A DNA stretch of 64,000 bases. Origin: Carex sylvatica. Its lineage: Eukaryota; Streptophyta; Magnoliopsida; Poales; Cyperaceae. The position numbers were made by a program, and so were the translations under genes. The notes beneath the pieces are model-generated. The model was not told where the DNA came from and did not search any database. It saw only the letters and a list, made by a program, of their open reading frames with translations. Positions 35,291 to 50,729 of the stretch are shown here, piece after piece. Position 1 is the first letter of the stretch; each line of letters starts with the position of its first letter. The DNA is taken from NCBI GenBank assembly GCA_964058845.1, contig CAXKVR010000003.1, positions 186,001 to 250,000 on the forward strand. The letters run 5' to 3'.

Positions 35291-35808
35291 GCTAGGTCCA
35301 TCCCCCAATCTCAACATTTTGGTTTCGCCTTTTTAGCCATACAGACGGATATTTGAGATATTTAAAAAAATATAAATATATATAATTATCTGTATTTTTA
35401 TCTATATTTGCTTCCGAAATTAAAATTATATTAATTTTTGTATCAGTATCTGCATACACATATGTATTCGTATTTATATTCGCAAATTATCATAAAATCC
35501 AAATATGTAAAAATTCAAATACAAATCCGATTTCATATGGATAAATATCAAATACGTTTGCACCTGCCTTTGACTTACTCTATCCTCTATTTATACGCAC
35601 TCAATCAAGCAAAGGTTGAAACATAATAAAACAAACCGTGGAATAAAGAATTTTCAAAGTGAGTGATAGGATTTAGTATGAAACAATAATCCCATAAGCA
35701 ATATAATAAATGAAGTGCCACAGCTCAATCATCGACCAGGATCTTTTATGACAATTTATGTACTTCTATGTGAACTCTGGTTCATTGTTAAATATAGTCA
35801 CAAGCATA

Positions 35809-36340
35809 GTGACAAACAAAAAAGTTCGGGTTCGGTTGGGCGAGTTCAAAAATTCATAATTCAAGTATAATTCGGAAATAATTCGGTACAATAAGTAAGC
35901 CAAAAAAAAGCCCAGCAAAAAAAAAATTTGGCATTTTTTTCACGAATAATACGTGACTCGTTTTTTATTCGCAAATAAAATATATTATATTTTTTTTTTG
36001 CGTTTTATTCGGAGTTCGGTTCGGAAAAGTCAAAAAAATATTTTATACGCGAATTAAACGCGTATAAAACGCAAGTCATGTCACTGTGGTCACAAGATTC
36101 GTGAATTATTCGCGAATTAAATCCAAATAATTCATTGTTTTGGTTATGCCGAACTAAATGCAAAATTATTCGATTTTTTTCCCAAATTTTTCCCATAACA
36201 TTCTTCTTTTTTGGTTTTATTTTTTTCTATCTTGTAGGATTGAGATCTCTGATCCGAATAATTCAGAATCAGTCCCGAATTATACCTGAGATTTTCGAAT
36301 CACAAACTTTTTGACATTGCCGAACCAATTCATTTGTCAC
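35809..36340. mobile_element. hAT-like foldback element, about 530 bp
   Basis: The ends GTGACAAACAAAAAAGTTCGG and CCGAACCAATTCATTTGTCAC are inverted partners, and pairing continues inward (GTATAATTCGG/CCGAATTATAC). The interior is a poly-T and TTATTCGCGAA-rich repeat with no coding. Its right end lies about 440 bp upstream of the TOM2A-like start codon. Confidence 0.65.
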
Positions 36341-36780
36341 ATGGTTAATTATGCTGGCCCCTTTAACGATCCACGCACGAACTAACGCACAATTTTTGCT
36401 ACAGGAGATCAAGTAAGTCTTGAAAGCTCGCGAGCATCTAACCTATCATTTTGGATCCAGCCAAACCACTTCATCTCCCTCTGGTGTACTGTAACTCCCA
36501 TCCCCGATTCTTCTCAATTTTCCAACATTGATCAATTACTTGTTGAATTTGTTCAAGTTTTTGATCTTTTCCCTGCAAGTTTTGCTTTTTTATTGTTAAA
36601 ATATCTCAAACAATACCCAATTCTATACCAATTTCCCTCCCACGAAGAATTTCTTGGTATTGGTTCTCGAACCTGTCTCATTCTGATAAATTCCGATCCC
36701 AATTGCTTCCGTTGCTCTGATTTCTGTTTGAATATCCATAAATCCTGTAGTCGGTGTTTCAGTTCTTAATTTAAACCGCC

Positions 36781-38855
36781 ATGGTTTGCCGAGTGCTATT
36801 TGATTTCTTGTTGAAGCTACTCAATCTCGTGCTTGGGATACTTGGATTGGGCATGATTGGCTACGGAACTTATATGCTAGTGAAATGGATAAAGCTTTCT
36901 TCTGATACTAATTCTGACTTAGTTTCTCACCCTTTACTTCTTTTTGTATCAAATGATACCCTGAAGGAACTTGAGAAAGCTTGGTACGTGTTATATCTGA
37001 TTTTCGATTTCTAGTTATGAATCCTTATTCGTGATGTTTGTATGATACAATTACCATGTCATTATATTTTTATTATCTTACAATGTTTACTGTGTTTTTC
37101 AATTCATGGTTGCCCATTAGGCCCTTTAAACCTGTCTGATATGTAGAATCCTTTTTTTTAATTTATTTTTAAGAATGACTGCTTTGTAAAATTCATCTTA
37201 CCAAAAGAAAAATAGTAACAAACAGTTTCAGTAAGATACAGCGAACCGGGCCTTGCTGGTATGAGATCAAGTTTTTAAAATTTTTTGCTTATGTAAAATT
37301 CATTTATTTTATTTGTTTATTTTGGCAGGTTCATATATGCTTTTATAGGAATCGGACTTCTACTGTTAATTATGTCTTGCTTTGGGTGCATTGGAGCAGT
37401 AACAAGGAATGGATGCTGCTTGTCTTTTGTATCCTTATCGTTACCCTCTATATTCACATCTGTTTCTTTATTTGTTGTATTTGTTTGATATTTAGGGACA
37501 TAAGTGTCACCCTATCCTGGATCAGTACCAGTACCAGTACCAGTACCAGTACCAGTAGTGCTCTGGTTCAAATTCAATCACAGAGTTTTCATTACTTTTT
37601 TTCTTTTTTCTTTTTCCTGTTTAGGTGCTTATTTAGGCTTTATGGTTTGATTAAGACTTATCATTGCCTTATGCTTAGCAAACATGAGGTATCCTATTGT
37701 TAGCTATGCGACACTACCTCATTTACATCTCTTGTGCGTGAAATACAAAATGTTGTATCTACAACTTTTGAGATGTAGATTTTCTTTACTAGCATAATTT
37801 TCCTTAATATCAAACAAAAGTATTCCTTCTTGATTATAGTGTTGATAGTTGCTGAGCTCGTTGCAGTAGCATTTATCTTCTTGGACCACAACTGGAAAGA
37901 TGTAAGCATTTTTCAAAATTTTCTGGTTTAATAGATTTATTTTGGTTTATAATTTATTAAATTTTCTAGTAACCCTGTTGCGAATTTAATTGTATCTTAT
38001 GCACTTTACAGGTGATTCCAGCAGACAAAACAGGGAATTTTGAAATAATTTATAACTTCTTGAGGAAACACTGGAAAATTGCTAAGTGGGTTGCACTTGG
38101 CGCTGTTGTTTTGGAGGTACTATTTTCTAAAATTGTTTTTTTTTTTTTTAAGAAGCAACGGTATATCCACAAATAAATACGTATATACTGGCTTGTTTTT
38201 AAATTAAATATGTACTTCTATTATAAAATATTTGTAGGCAATAGCTTTCATGCTAGCTCTGGCAGTGCGATTATCGAATCAACAATTTGATGAGGATGAA
38301 GATGATGAAGAGTACATAATTGGAAGGCAAAGAGACGTGGCTCAACAGCCGTTGATTAGTAACAGACAGAATCCCCAGCCTTCATCTGGAGTGCCCACTC
38401 TCGAGCCTCGACCAATCAGAAATGATGCCTGGAGCCAAAGGATGAGAAACAAGGTATTGAATTATATACAACAAATTTCTTTGAGAAATTCTCAAGTGGA
38501 TCAGATTCCATGGCAAAGAGATTTGTTTCAGTTATTGAGGAGTTTCATTGGTTCCTATTTTTCGTCTCAGAATTTATAAATTTATTATAAGGACAAAATA
38601 TGCAACTTGCCATCTGTAGAATCTTCCAAAGTATTTAATGACTGGTTGTGTTTAGTGAAGCAAACTGTAGGAATGTTGAGAGGAATTATATTTTTGTTTC
38701 TTTTACCCTGAGGAAATCTTTTATAATCGTATTCGTGGCTCATTTGTTTGTGTTTCTTTTGGCGAATTTTGCAGTATGGGATCGACGTACTGAACTTTTC
38801 ATACAACCAATCAGAGAATGCGAGGGAACAAAAGGGAAGATGCACTGTACTCTGA
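36781..38855 (+). CDS. TOM2A: TOM2A-like four-pass membrane protein (tetraspanin family)
   Basis: Six exons, 36781-36983, 37329-37428, 37821-37901, 38012-38116, 38238-38453 and 38775-38855, give 261 codons with clean GT-AG phases. Four membrane helices are seen: LLKLLNLVLGILGLGMIGYG near residues 10-30, FIYAFIGIGLLLLIMSCFG near 68-87, YSFLIIVLIVAELVAVAFIF near 102-121 and VALGAVVLEAIAFMLALAVR near 151-170. A CFGCIGA motif follows helix 2, and NYxxG-like spacing is as in plant tetraspanins. The polar tail ends GRCTVL, matching the family's GRCT ending. TOM2A of Arabidopsis is a tonoplast/plasma-membrane protein that tobamoviruses use as a replication cofactor by binding TOM1. The cellular role is otherwise unclear. 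Intron 2 contains a CAGTAC hexamer repeat. Confidence 0.9.
37523..37557 (+). repeat. (CAGTAC)n microsatellite in TOM2A intron 2
   Basis: About six head-to-tail CAGTAC units. The tract lies inside the intron between exons 2 and 3 and is read through by an unrelated open frame that is not a gene. Confidence 0.9.
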
Positions 38856-41210
38856 GAATTGAAGAAAAGCTGGGAAAAAAAAAGTTGAGAGTTTCTTTAG
38901 CCCTTAATTACAGTTACAATGTAAAAGGATTCAAATATTAATCAGACTGTGGATGTAAAGAGCCATGACTTGCTGATAGTCATTTATTTTTCATTTTTCT
39001 TTTTACCATTGATTTACCCATGGAGCTCGTAAAGAGCCAAATTCAAGACAGAACACGTCAGAATATGTATGCAGTAAAATAACATTAAAGAGAAATTAAT
39101 TTAACATGCAAACCAACTTCAAGTTGAGCTAGGTACCGTGATTAGTTTGCTCTTAATTTTCTTGCTAGACAATGAAAACTTGGCTCACAATCACATGTGC
39201 TGGAAATTTGGAATGCTTTTCCAAGTCATCTTCAAAAAAAAGAAAAAGAAAAGAAAGATAAATGTTGGTGTTAGGCCTCCATGACTTAAAAGAAAAGGGC
39301 CCAACTCTGCTAGCGCTCGCGCTCCCAAAACGAGTCCAATGGATAATAAGGTATCGACAGCTCTTTACAAAATTTTATTAAGCTTAATTTGGCAGCTATG
39401 TTTTGATAAATAATAACGCCAGGCGTGAAACTCATTTACTGAGAGAAAACAAGGATGCGTGCAATTATGAGGCCCCTTTTGATATGTCCATTAACTTCAT
39501 CAGACCGTGCATGAATTATTATTCCGTCCACCAGATTTTATCCCAACCCAACTACCATTCAGACCTTCCTCAGATTGGATTTGGAAGTACCTATAATTAG
39601 CAGCTATGGCTATGATTTATCTACACAAATATTATAATTTTATTTTCTTTTACAGTAACGTGTATTACAGTTCAAACTTTTTTATTTATTATACACAACC
39701 TTATGCTTTGTTCACTCCTTCCTTCCTGTTTCTCAAAAAAAAAAAAAATGGTTTGAGGGATTGGACTTGGGTGTTAATTTACCACTTGCGTGTACATTTT
39801 TGCAAATTAAATTTGATGTACTATTCATTATCTTTCTAACAATTTTGATGGAAGTTTTTGAAGCCTTGTCCTTTTTCACCACCAACACAGCCGTTATGTT
39901 GCCATCTGGACAACAGACATGGCCACCAGAAAGAGAAAACATTGAAGGAAAACAAAATACATGACAGTTTCTTACTGCTTTTTACCAGAACTGGTAACTT
40001 TGTCAGTGTGCTTTCAATGATGCGTACTAATCTTGTGAGAATGGCAGTTTAGCAAATATTTTTCTTTTGTCGCATGTGTTAAATGCTAAATGTTAATGCA
40101 TATCCATCATTACCAAATACCTCATAATCATATATATTTAGACGAACTATATTGACATTTCTTGTGATGATCGCCTAGGATCGATTCTAACTACTGCCAC
40201 AATAGGAACATAAATTTATTTCTTCATTGTTATCTGCTCCTCGCCTCATTCTCTGTTCGAAAGAGCGACTGAATAGGTACCTCAAGTTCTTATTTCTTTT
40301 ACAAGATGTATAGAATTACAATAGCAAAACCAGTGCTATCGTATGATGCTGCCTGTCGAAGTTTCACGTATGAAAGTTAATTTTAGATTGCCTGATTAGT
40401 TTTGACATATGATCAACAACATTGAAGGGACGTCGATGTTGCTCTGAATATTACTTCAAAAAAAGAAAAGAAAAGGGATTTTATTTAATTTAGTTTTACA
40501 GCTGACAATGTAATTAAAGGATTAATTAAATCAAAATATTTTTCAACTATGGGTTTTGTTGGTTGGTTGGGGGGGGGGGGGGGGGGGGGGTTGTTCCATA
40601 TTTGAGGTGATTTTGATGGGGTTGATAAATCTATGTGATTCCGATATGTAATTACATAAAACTTATCCATATTAAGAGTACTAGAGATTAATTTTTTTAC
40701 CTTACGTCGGTCTTGTATTTTTTTTAATCCAAATGTGGCCTTTATACTCCAGCACCATATTTACGGCGCAAAATTAAGGTTTATTTTCCTATCGAGACTT
40801 AAAATTTTAATTGAACAACCAGTTAGGATTTTTGGAGATGAATCAAGTACAGGATCATCAAAATATTGACTTGTCGAACACGGACAGTATCTGCGAAAGT
40901 AAAATTTTAAGAGTCTCGATATTGAACAGGGATGAAACAGTATCTGCCAAAGAATGAAATGGAATTTCTACAAGGTGTCCATGATCAGTATAGGTAAAGT
41001 CAAGCAATACAGGGCTATTAGCTAGAGTCATAACTAACATTCAATCCTAACAGCCCTTTTGCTATTAACTCCCTTTTTCTCTGAATAATATCTCTTGTTT
41101 TTTCCTCTTTATATCACCTTACCTCCATATTTCTACCTTCTCCCTTTCTTTTTCTAATCTAATATTTAATGTACATCAATCATCCTTTATTACAGTTCTC
41201 TCATTTAGGC
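38856..41210. other. Upstream region of GL2, no other gene
   Basis: About 2.35 kb lies between the TOM2A stop and the GL2 start. Short open frames (for example 39,403-39,600) have no recognisable motif. I see no exact L1-box (TAAATGYA); TAAATGCT near 40,080 differs at the last base. The region contains a 22-base G run (listed separately). The GL2 promoter is expected here because the two genes are on the same strand. Confidence 0.5.
40569..40590. repeat. 22-base poly-G run upstream of GL2
   Basis: Twenty-two consecutive G residues, preceded by GGTTGGTT. It is preceded and followed by AT-rich DNA. Confidence 0.9.
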
Positions 41211-44200
41211 ATGGATGCCAATAATCAGCAAACCAAGGACTTCTTTGCATCCCCGGCTCTCTCTCTTTCTCTTGTAAGTTGAATATCATTTTTTTAATTA
41301 TGAAAATATAAATTAAACATCTTTTAGAATATAAAAAAAGTTGTAATATTGTGCATGTGGATACTGTAAAGCATTTAGTATATGTACATGACAGCTTATT
41401 TTCATTGCAAAAGTTGGCTGGGCTAATTTCTTCTTTCATTTATTAGTATTGTAACTTCTCGTATTTTCTTAATGATTTGGTGCCGTGAAGTAAAATTTCA
41501 ATCTTATAAGTCATTACGTCAACTGCCTGATATGAGAAAATGGACTATATGTGCAGATATGAAGTTTTCTTATAAATAATCGGCATTCTAATGACATTAT
41601 CAGAAAAGTAGACCAGCATATATATATTAAGAACTAAAATTACCACTCTGGTTTCATTTAGTAAAAATCTAGAAATAAAGGGATGGCATTCTCTAATGTA
41701 ACAATAAGTCTCTGCATGCAATGACTAGTACTTAGATTCGTATGGTTTCCAAGCTATTAACTCTTTTACAAATCAAAAGGCGGGTGTGTTCCGGAATGCA
41801 CCAAAGCCAAGAGAGGAGCTGGAAGCAGGGGATGAGGGAACAGGAGGTGGTGGGTATGAAGGGGAGCCGGCGGAGATAAGCAGTGAGAACACCGGGCCCA
41901 GATATCAGTCTGATGAAGCTGAGGTGGCAAATGGATCTGGTGACGAGGTTGCAACTGATGGTGGTAACAAAAAGAAAAGGAAAAAAAACTACCATAGACA
42001 CACCACTGAGCAGATAAGGGTCATGGAAGCGTAAGTGTGATATTTGCATTTCGTTTTTGAGCATGTGACTTTTGCAAAGCTAAAATAGGGTTGGATAGCC
42101 TCTTGACCACTGAATACACAACATTATATAAATCAGCTCAAATTACTATAAATTGGAAGAAAAGAAAAAATCATATGATTTCTTAATTATGATTTTAGCC
42201 TGAATTTTAATGCAAGTATATTTTAGTTCCTTGATGGTGTCTTGCGTGATTTTGATGGTACTTACATCTTTTTAGGATGCTTATATATTTTTTTACTTAA
42301 GTTCATTAATTTTGCAATATTTGTATCTTGAAATTTAACATTTGATTATCCTTGATTGTCAATATAATATCGGCCTTCTTGCTTTTCTTTTCTGCATGAA
42401 TAGATTATTCAAAGAATCACCGCACCCTGATGAGAAGCAGAGACAGCAACTGAGCAGGCAGTTGGGCCTTTCTGCCCGCCAAGTCAAGTTCTGGTTTCAA
42501 AACCGACGTACACAGATCAAGGTATGATATCATCTTTTCCTCAAATAAACAAGAAGGTAAATATATATATATCATTAGGCAATTGTTTTCCATGTTTTGT
42601 TCAAATGAAATAATCCTTTAATTAAAACTGATGACTGATTATATATATCATTAGGCAATTCAAGAGAGGCATGAAAACTCACTACTCAAATCTGAGCTGG
42701 AGAAGCTGCAGGAGGAGAACCGAGCCATGAGGGAGGCAATCAATAAGGCCTGTTGCCCCAGTTGTGGTCTTGCAACTACAAGCAAGGATGGTGGGTTTAC
42801 CACAGAGGAGCACCAGCTGCGGATTGAGAACGCCAGCCTAAGAGCTGAGGTTGTACAATAAATGACATCATTAAGTTATCTTTGGATATATAATATTCCA
42901 TTTCATACCTCAGACGAATGCAACAGTCAATGCTATCTTGCGATCTTCCTGAGATCAACTTTTACTGTTACTTTGGTTTTATCAACTAGAATGCCGCAGT
43001 ATAGTTGGTAAACTAGTTCAAAAATTGAACAAACATATTATATGAATCAAATCCAAATTATTCTGTGTCCAAATTTGCAGATAGAGAAGTTGAGAGGAAT
43101 TCAGGGAAAAACAGCTGAAGGAACTGCCTCCCCGAGTTCCTCATGCTCTATGGTATCAAACAACAAGACTAGAGGGGCCCCAGAGAATTATAAGGGACTC
43201 TTTGTTCTTGATAAGTCTAGAATCTTAGAGATTGCTGAAACAGCGATGGATGAGCTCATTAAAATGGCTTCCTCTGGAGAACCACTCTGGGTTCGAAGCA
43301 TCGAAACAGGGAGGGACATACTAAATTATGATGAATATCTGCGTGAATTCGCCAGAGGCACTCGCAAAGATTGCTTGCTCTGGAAAGCTGTTGAGGCATC
43401 ACGGGAGAGTGGAGTAGTGTTTCTTGAAATGAATCACCTTGTGCAAGCTTTCTTGGATGTGGTACTATTATGATTGGGTTTAATTTCATATGGTCCTCGA
43501 TATTTGTTTGTCGGAATTTTCTAATAGTTAAATTATGTTTTTCCATAATTGATATGTCAGTAAAGTGCCTAACATAGTCCTTATACTGGTGCAGAAACAA
43601 TGGAAGTCACTACTCCCTAGTATGGTTGCCAAGGCAATTACTCTGGATGTTATCCATGCTGGTGACTCTGAAACCAAAGATGGAATCGTTCAATTGGTAC
43701 TCTTATTTGAGCCAAACATCAGCAAATACATGCTATAATTCACAATAAATTGTAACTTACTGATACTGATTGCGGATGGTTTAACTTAGATGTTTGCAGA
43801 GCTACAAATGCTAACACCACTAGTACCAACAAGGGAGTTGTACTTCATTAGGTACAGCAAGAAGCTAAGCGCAGAGAAGTGGGCCATCTTAGATGTGTCC
43901 GTCGACAAAATCGAACAAAGCATTGATACTTCACTTGTCAAGTGCAGGAAGAATCCCTCTGGCTGCATTATAGAGGACCAGGCTAATGGCCACTGCAAGG
44001 TAAGTCTAAATAAGGGTTGGGGGGGGTAGGTCAGGGAGGGACTGATGATTAAACGTTTAATTGTATATGAAAGTGAACTTCAATTACAATTACATTTTGT
44101 GACATTATAGGTTACATGGGTAGAGCATACAGAATGGCAAAAGAGCACAATTCCAGCCATGTACCGATCGGTTGTTCTCGGTGGCCAAGCATTTGGTGCT

Positions 44201-45561
44201 AGGCATTGGATGGCTACTCTTCAACAGCAATGCGAGCGTATTGTCTTTTGCATGGCCACCAATGTTCCAACCAAGGACTCTAATGGTGATAATTCTCCCC
44301 CATTTAATACAATATTTACAAAAGAAAGGTTTTTTGTTTGGACATCTTTTGAATAATTAATGGAGGCCAATAGATGGTTTCTTGTTCTCTCAGGCTATAT
44401 ACAGGGAATATATGATAGTTTGAAGTCTAGATGGGGATACATGATGCCTTGAGGTCTTGCTACAAAATAGGATTTGTTCTTAGAAAATTTATAGCTTGAT
44501 TGCTTTGATTATTCTCATTTATATTTATTTATTCATTCATTTGATAGGGATATCTACACTAGCAGGAAGAAAGAGCATGTTGAAGCTAGCAGACAGGCTG
44601 ACTACAGGTTTCTTTAGTTGTGTTTCTAGTTACCACCACCGCTCGTGGAAAAAGTTGTCGAAGGGAAATGAGGAGATTCGATTCATGTCTCGTAAAAATG
44701 TAAATGAACAAGGAGAGCCTCAAGGGTTGATTGCCTGCGCTGTATTGTCGACTGCTCTGCCCATCTCTCCACTCACTCTATTTGAATTTCTGAGAGACGA
44801 ATCAAGAAGATGTGATGTATGTTTTTTCACACAAATATCGAGCAACTTAAATGAAAAACATAAGATAACTTTGCATTGCTGATGATTTGTATCCTTTTTG
44901 TAATAAAAATTTCAGTGGGATATCATGCTCTCAGGAGGGCCTACACAAACAATTGTGAGCTTAGCCAAGGGTCAGGATCGTGGTAATTGCGCAACAGTTC
45001 ATGTAAGCTTCTTTTTTTTTCTTTTTCTTTTTAAGATTTCCCCTAAAATAAGGTTCAATGACAGTATATACAACTAGTACAGCTTAGTTTGTATCTGTTG
45101 TAGCTGATACTCAAGTCATCAAGTGTTGTTCTTGATCAATATTAAGTTATGTGATCTCTTGGCCTGAGTTGCAGGCCCCGAAATCCCAGGATAAATCCAA
45201 CAAACTCATCTTACAAGATAGCAGTACAAATTCATACGAGTCAGCGATAGCTTTTGCCCAAGTGGAAGCTGACAGCCTGCAATCTGTAATGACCGGATGC
45301 GATTCAAGCAGTGTACCAGTTCTAGCCTCTGGTTTTGCAATTCTACCAGATGGACTCGAATCGAAACCTATAGTGATTACAACTAGGAACAAGGATGCAA
45401 AAGGAGGCATGGAAGGTGGGTCACTACTCACCATTGGATTCCAAGTTATGGCAAACCCTTCGCCTACGGCAAACTTAACAGCAGAGAAGATCGAGGCAGT
45501 AACGAGTCTCGTCTCGTGCACGTTGCATAACATAAAGAAAGCCATGCAATGTGAGGATTGA
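41211..45561 (+). CDS. GL2: HD-ZIP IV transcription factor, GLABRA2-like
   Basis: Eleven exons, 41211-41273, 41780-42030, 42404-42521, 42655-42849, 43081-43461, 43595-43696, 43790-43999, 44111-44285, 44548-44816, 44916-45002 and 45175-45561, give 745 codons in one frame (Arabidopsis GL2 is close to this length). Domains: [15 protein letters not shown]-terminus (8-21), acidic region, homeodomain (about 86-145; [22 protein letters not shown]), leucine zipper broken by a CCPSCG loop (145-209, the CxxC of HD-ZIP IV zipper-loop-zipper), START lipid-binding domain (about 240-470), and a conserved C-terminal SAD region with DSSTNSYES. The [16 protein letters not shown] start with following VFRNA is diagnostic of GL2 rather than PDF2/ATML1 or ANL2. 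GL2 controls trichome, root non-hair and seed-coat cell fate in the epidermis. No truncation or missing DNA-contact residues is seen. Confidence 0.95.
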
Positions 45562-46091
45562 TGAGTAAATGTTTCTAATTCTAAACCAGTATCCGACTTT
45601 GTCTGTTAACATCATTATCAAATTTAATTGTGCAAATCATATGGTCTGCATTGCTGTGCAGCTGACCTTGCTTAAATTTATCTAAGCATAGCTCCAACAT
45701 AATATATCATGAAAAATCATGTCTCACACTGAAAAGCCAGAAGTTGCATTGTGTTGTGGTGATAGGTTTATTGTGCTGTCATTAGTTCTATATCCATTGG
45801 ATTCTTTGAGTATGCAAGATGTGTCTTACTTCGATTGTGCCAATAGATGAATAGTTCTAGTCTCGCCACCAACACCGATTAATGATGAAGAAAAATAAAG
45901 AACATATTCATGTGTTACCATCTTAACCAGATAATGCATATTTCCAAAGAAACTCAAGCATACATATCTGACTCGAGCAACAACAACACAAGTTGAAAAC
46001 ACCACTCAGAGACCACAACTACCTCACAGTGAGCAAGTTTCCAAAATTTTATTTCAACAAGCCCTTAAAAGTTTTTGGTAAATAAGGGCCA
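45562..46091. other. Convergent 3' intergenic region of GL2 and PIP
   Basis: 530 bp between two stop codons facing each other. It probably holds both 3' UTRs. No further gene is seen. Confidence 0.6.
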
Positions 46092-48742
<2,651 letters not shown>

Positions 48743-49028
48743 CGGCTTTACTACTAGCAAAAAAATACTGTAAGCTCGATTCCATTTCCAGCTCTGCCCG
48801 ACTTTGCCAATTTCGGATTCCATGCATCGACTTCTAAACGAGTAAAAACTTTAGTGGGTCATATTATAGGTACTTTATGACCTGCTACACATACAAGACG
48901 AAAGTCACCAGAGCTTTACAGTTTCAGCAGGCAATTATTGCATTCAAGATCTGATGTTGTTAAATAATTAATTAAAAATTAATTGAGAATAATTGATTGT
49001 AATTGAAAATAAGGAGGGATTTAATTAA

Positions 49029-49367
49029 TTTTTTTTGTGACATCAAATTATATTTTATATTTTAAAGTTTAAACTATCGATTCAAACCGTTTAACATGAT
49101 AGATATATTAAATTGTATTTGCAGATTAAATTTTACATTTTGTTTGAAATTTTTACTATTTATTAAGATGAGTACAAAAATTCAATGGTCTGAATATAAC
49201 GATTTTGTTAAATACTTAATAAATAGTAAAAAAATTCAAAAAAAAATATAAAATTTGATTCGCAAGCACATTTTAATATATTCATTATGTTGAACGATGT
49301 GAATCGACTATTTGAACTTTGAAAACTTTGAAAATGTAGTGTGTAATTCGTTGTCACCAAAAAAAAT
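49029..49367. mobile_element. MITE, family A copy 2 (hairpin)
   Basis: Inverted ends TTTTTTTTGTGACATCAAAT and GTAATTCGTTGTCACCAAAA. The halves fold on each other about 49,205 through CTATTTATTAAG/CTTAATAAATAG. It shares ends and interior with copy 3 at 63,565, and its interior with copy 1 at 8,074. It is non-coding and sits inside an older repeat. Confidence 0.8.
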
Positions 49368-50617
49368 CTAAATGAATCCCTCATCATTGAAAATAATCAA
49401 CTGATTAATTGAAAAAAAATTGTAACAATTTTATCACTACTAACAATCAATCGGCCGAATTAATCTATTTAAATAGTCATTTTTTAAACACTAATCTGAC
49501 GTTCATTGATCTTCATATTTAATTATTTATATTTGAGCTTAGATAATTTATAACAAATTAACTTGACGATTTCGTCAATGGCGGTAAAAATTGATCTATA
49601 TTTATAATTTTATAACTCGAGTGTTCAAAATTGATTTATATTTTTAATGCATAACATGCTTGTAAATTTTTATGAAATTTGATCAAATAATTTGAAATAT
49701 TTCATGACTTTCGATTAAAATATCAAATAAGATACAATTACATGAAATTTGACATAAAACTCATTTATATCACTGATTACAGGTCTACAATTTTTATTTA
49801 TGTTTTAATTTAATTTGAGAAATGTCGTCAGGATTGCCAAAAATAATATGTTCTAACATTTTTTATAACTAATAAAAATTATATGTTAACCTAAAAATTT
49901 TCACACAAGTTATAATGATTATGGTGTCCTGGGAATAAAATAAACAGATCAATTTCTAGTCAATGAAACCAAAACTAGTCATTAGATTTTGAAACTTGTA
50001 TATATTCCCCTCCTAAAAACACGCCATGAAAATTATGAAACTTTTGATACCTTTAAAGTTAAAGTTCGATTAGAAAGGCAATTCAAACTTCATGTCTTCG
50101 CACAGTGTGATACTACTCATGAAGCACAACAGAATTTTTAAAAATAATTTTTTTATACTTCTAGAACAACAGAAAATTTATAACATATATTACTATTAGT
50201 GCACAGATGGGTCGTAATGGGTCGCATGATGGAATTCGCATCCTCTCAGATATCTCAAACTTCTTTGGAAAATCTCAACCGTTCAAATTTGTTCTGCACG
50301 AATCTAAAAGCACAAATAATACTGCACTCCGTATGATGTGCTAATTTCTTTCCACTCCTGATAGACAATAAAAGTTGTCACAGCGGTTTCCTTCTAATAC
50401 TATGAGTCGGAACGGGATTCGGTGCTCTTCAAATTCCTGCTCTCTCTGCTATTCTCTCTATCTCTCTTTCACGTAATTCTTTTTCTCTCTCTCCTCTTCT
50501 TTGATACAGATCCCTATGCGTCACACTCTATGATACTTATTATAAATCAATTAGAATTGAGATCAACATAAATCTCAAGTTCATATTTCAGGTTTTCTGA
50601 AATCCCTTCTCTTCCTA

Positions 50618-50680
50618 TCTCTCTCCTCTTTCTTCTTTTTCTCTCCTCAAATGAGGAGAGAGAAAAAAGAGAGGAGGGAT
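50618..50680. repeat. CT/GA hairpin
   Basis: A pyrimidine-rich strand (CTCTTTCTTCTTTTTCTCTC) is followed by its purine-rich complement around the small loop CTCAAATGAG. It is capable of a stable stem with short loop. Confidence 0.7.
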
Positions 50681-50729
50681 TTTAGGGTCATGAAATAGGT
50701 GTAGGGATTTCAGCATATTTGAATGCAAA

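Larger units (their letters stand above)
48743..50729. other. PIP upstream region and repeats
   Basis: No gene was recognised. It contains MITE family A copy 2 nested in an older repeat (about 48,955-49,497, ends ATCTGATGTTGTTAAATAAT and ATTTTTTAAACACTAATCTG). It also contains CT-rich low-complexity DNA at 50,440-50,500 and a small hairpin at about 50,618-50,680. Confidence 0.5.

Noticed and set aside
39403..39600. 65-codon open frame between TOM2A and GL2
   Set aside because: No recognisable domain, no splice partners, and no repeat of the frame nearby; likely chance.
40075..40090. L1-box in the GL2 promoter
   Set aside because: The best match, TAAATGCT, differs from TAAATGYA at the last base; not strong enough to call.
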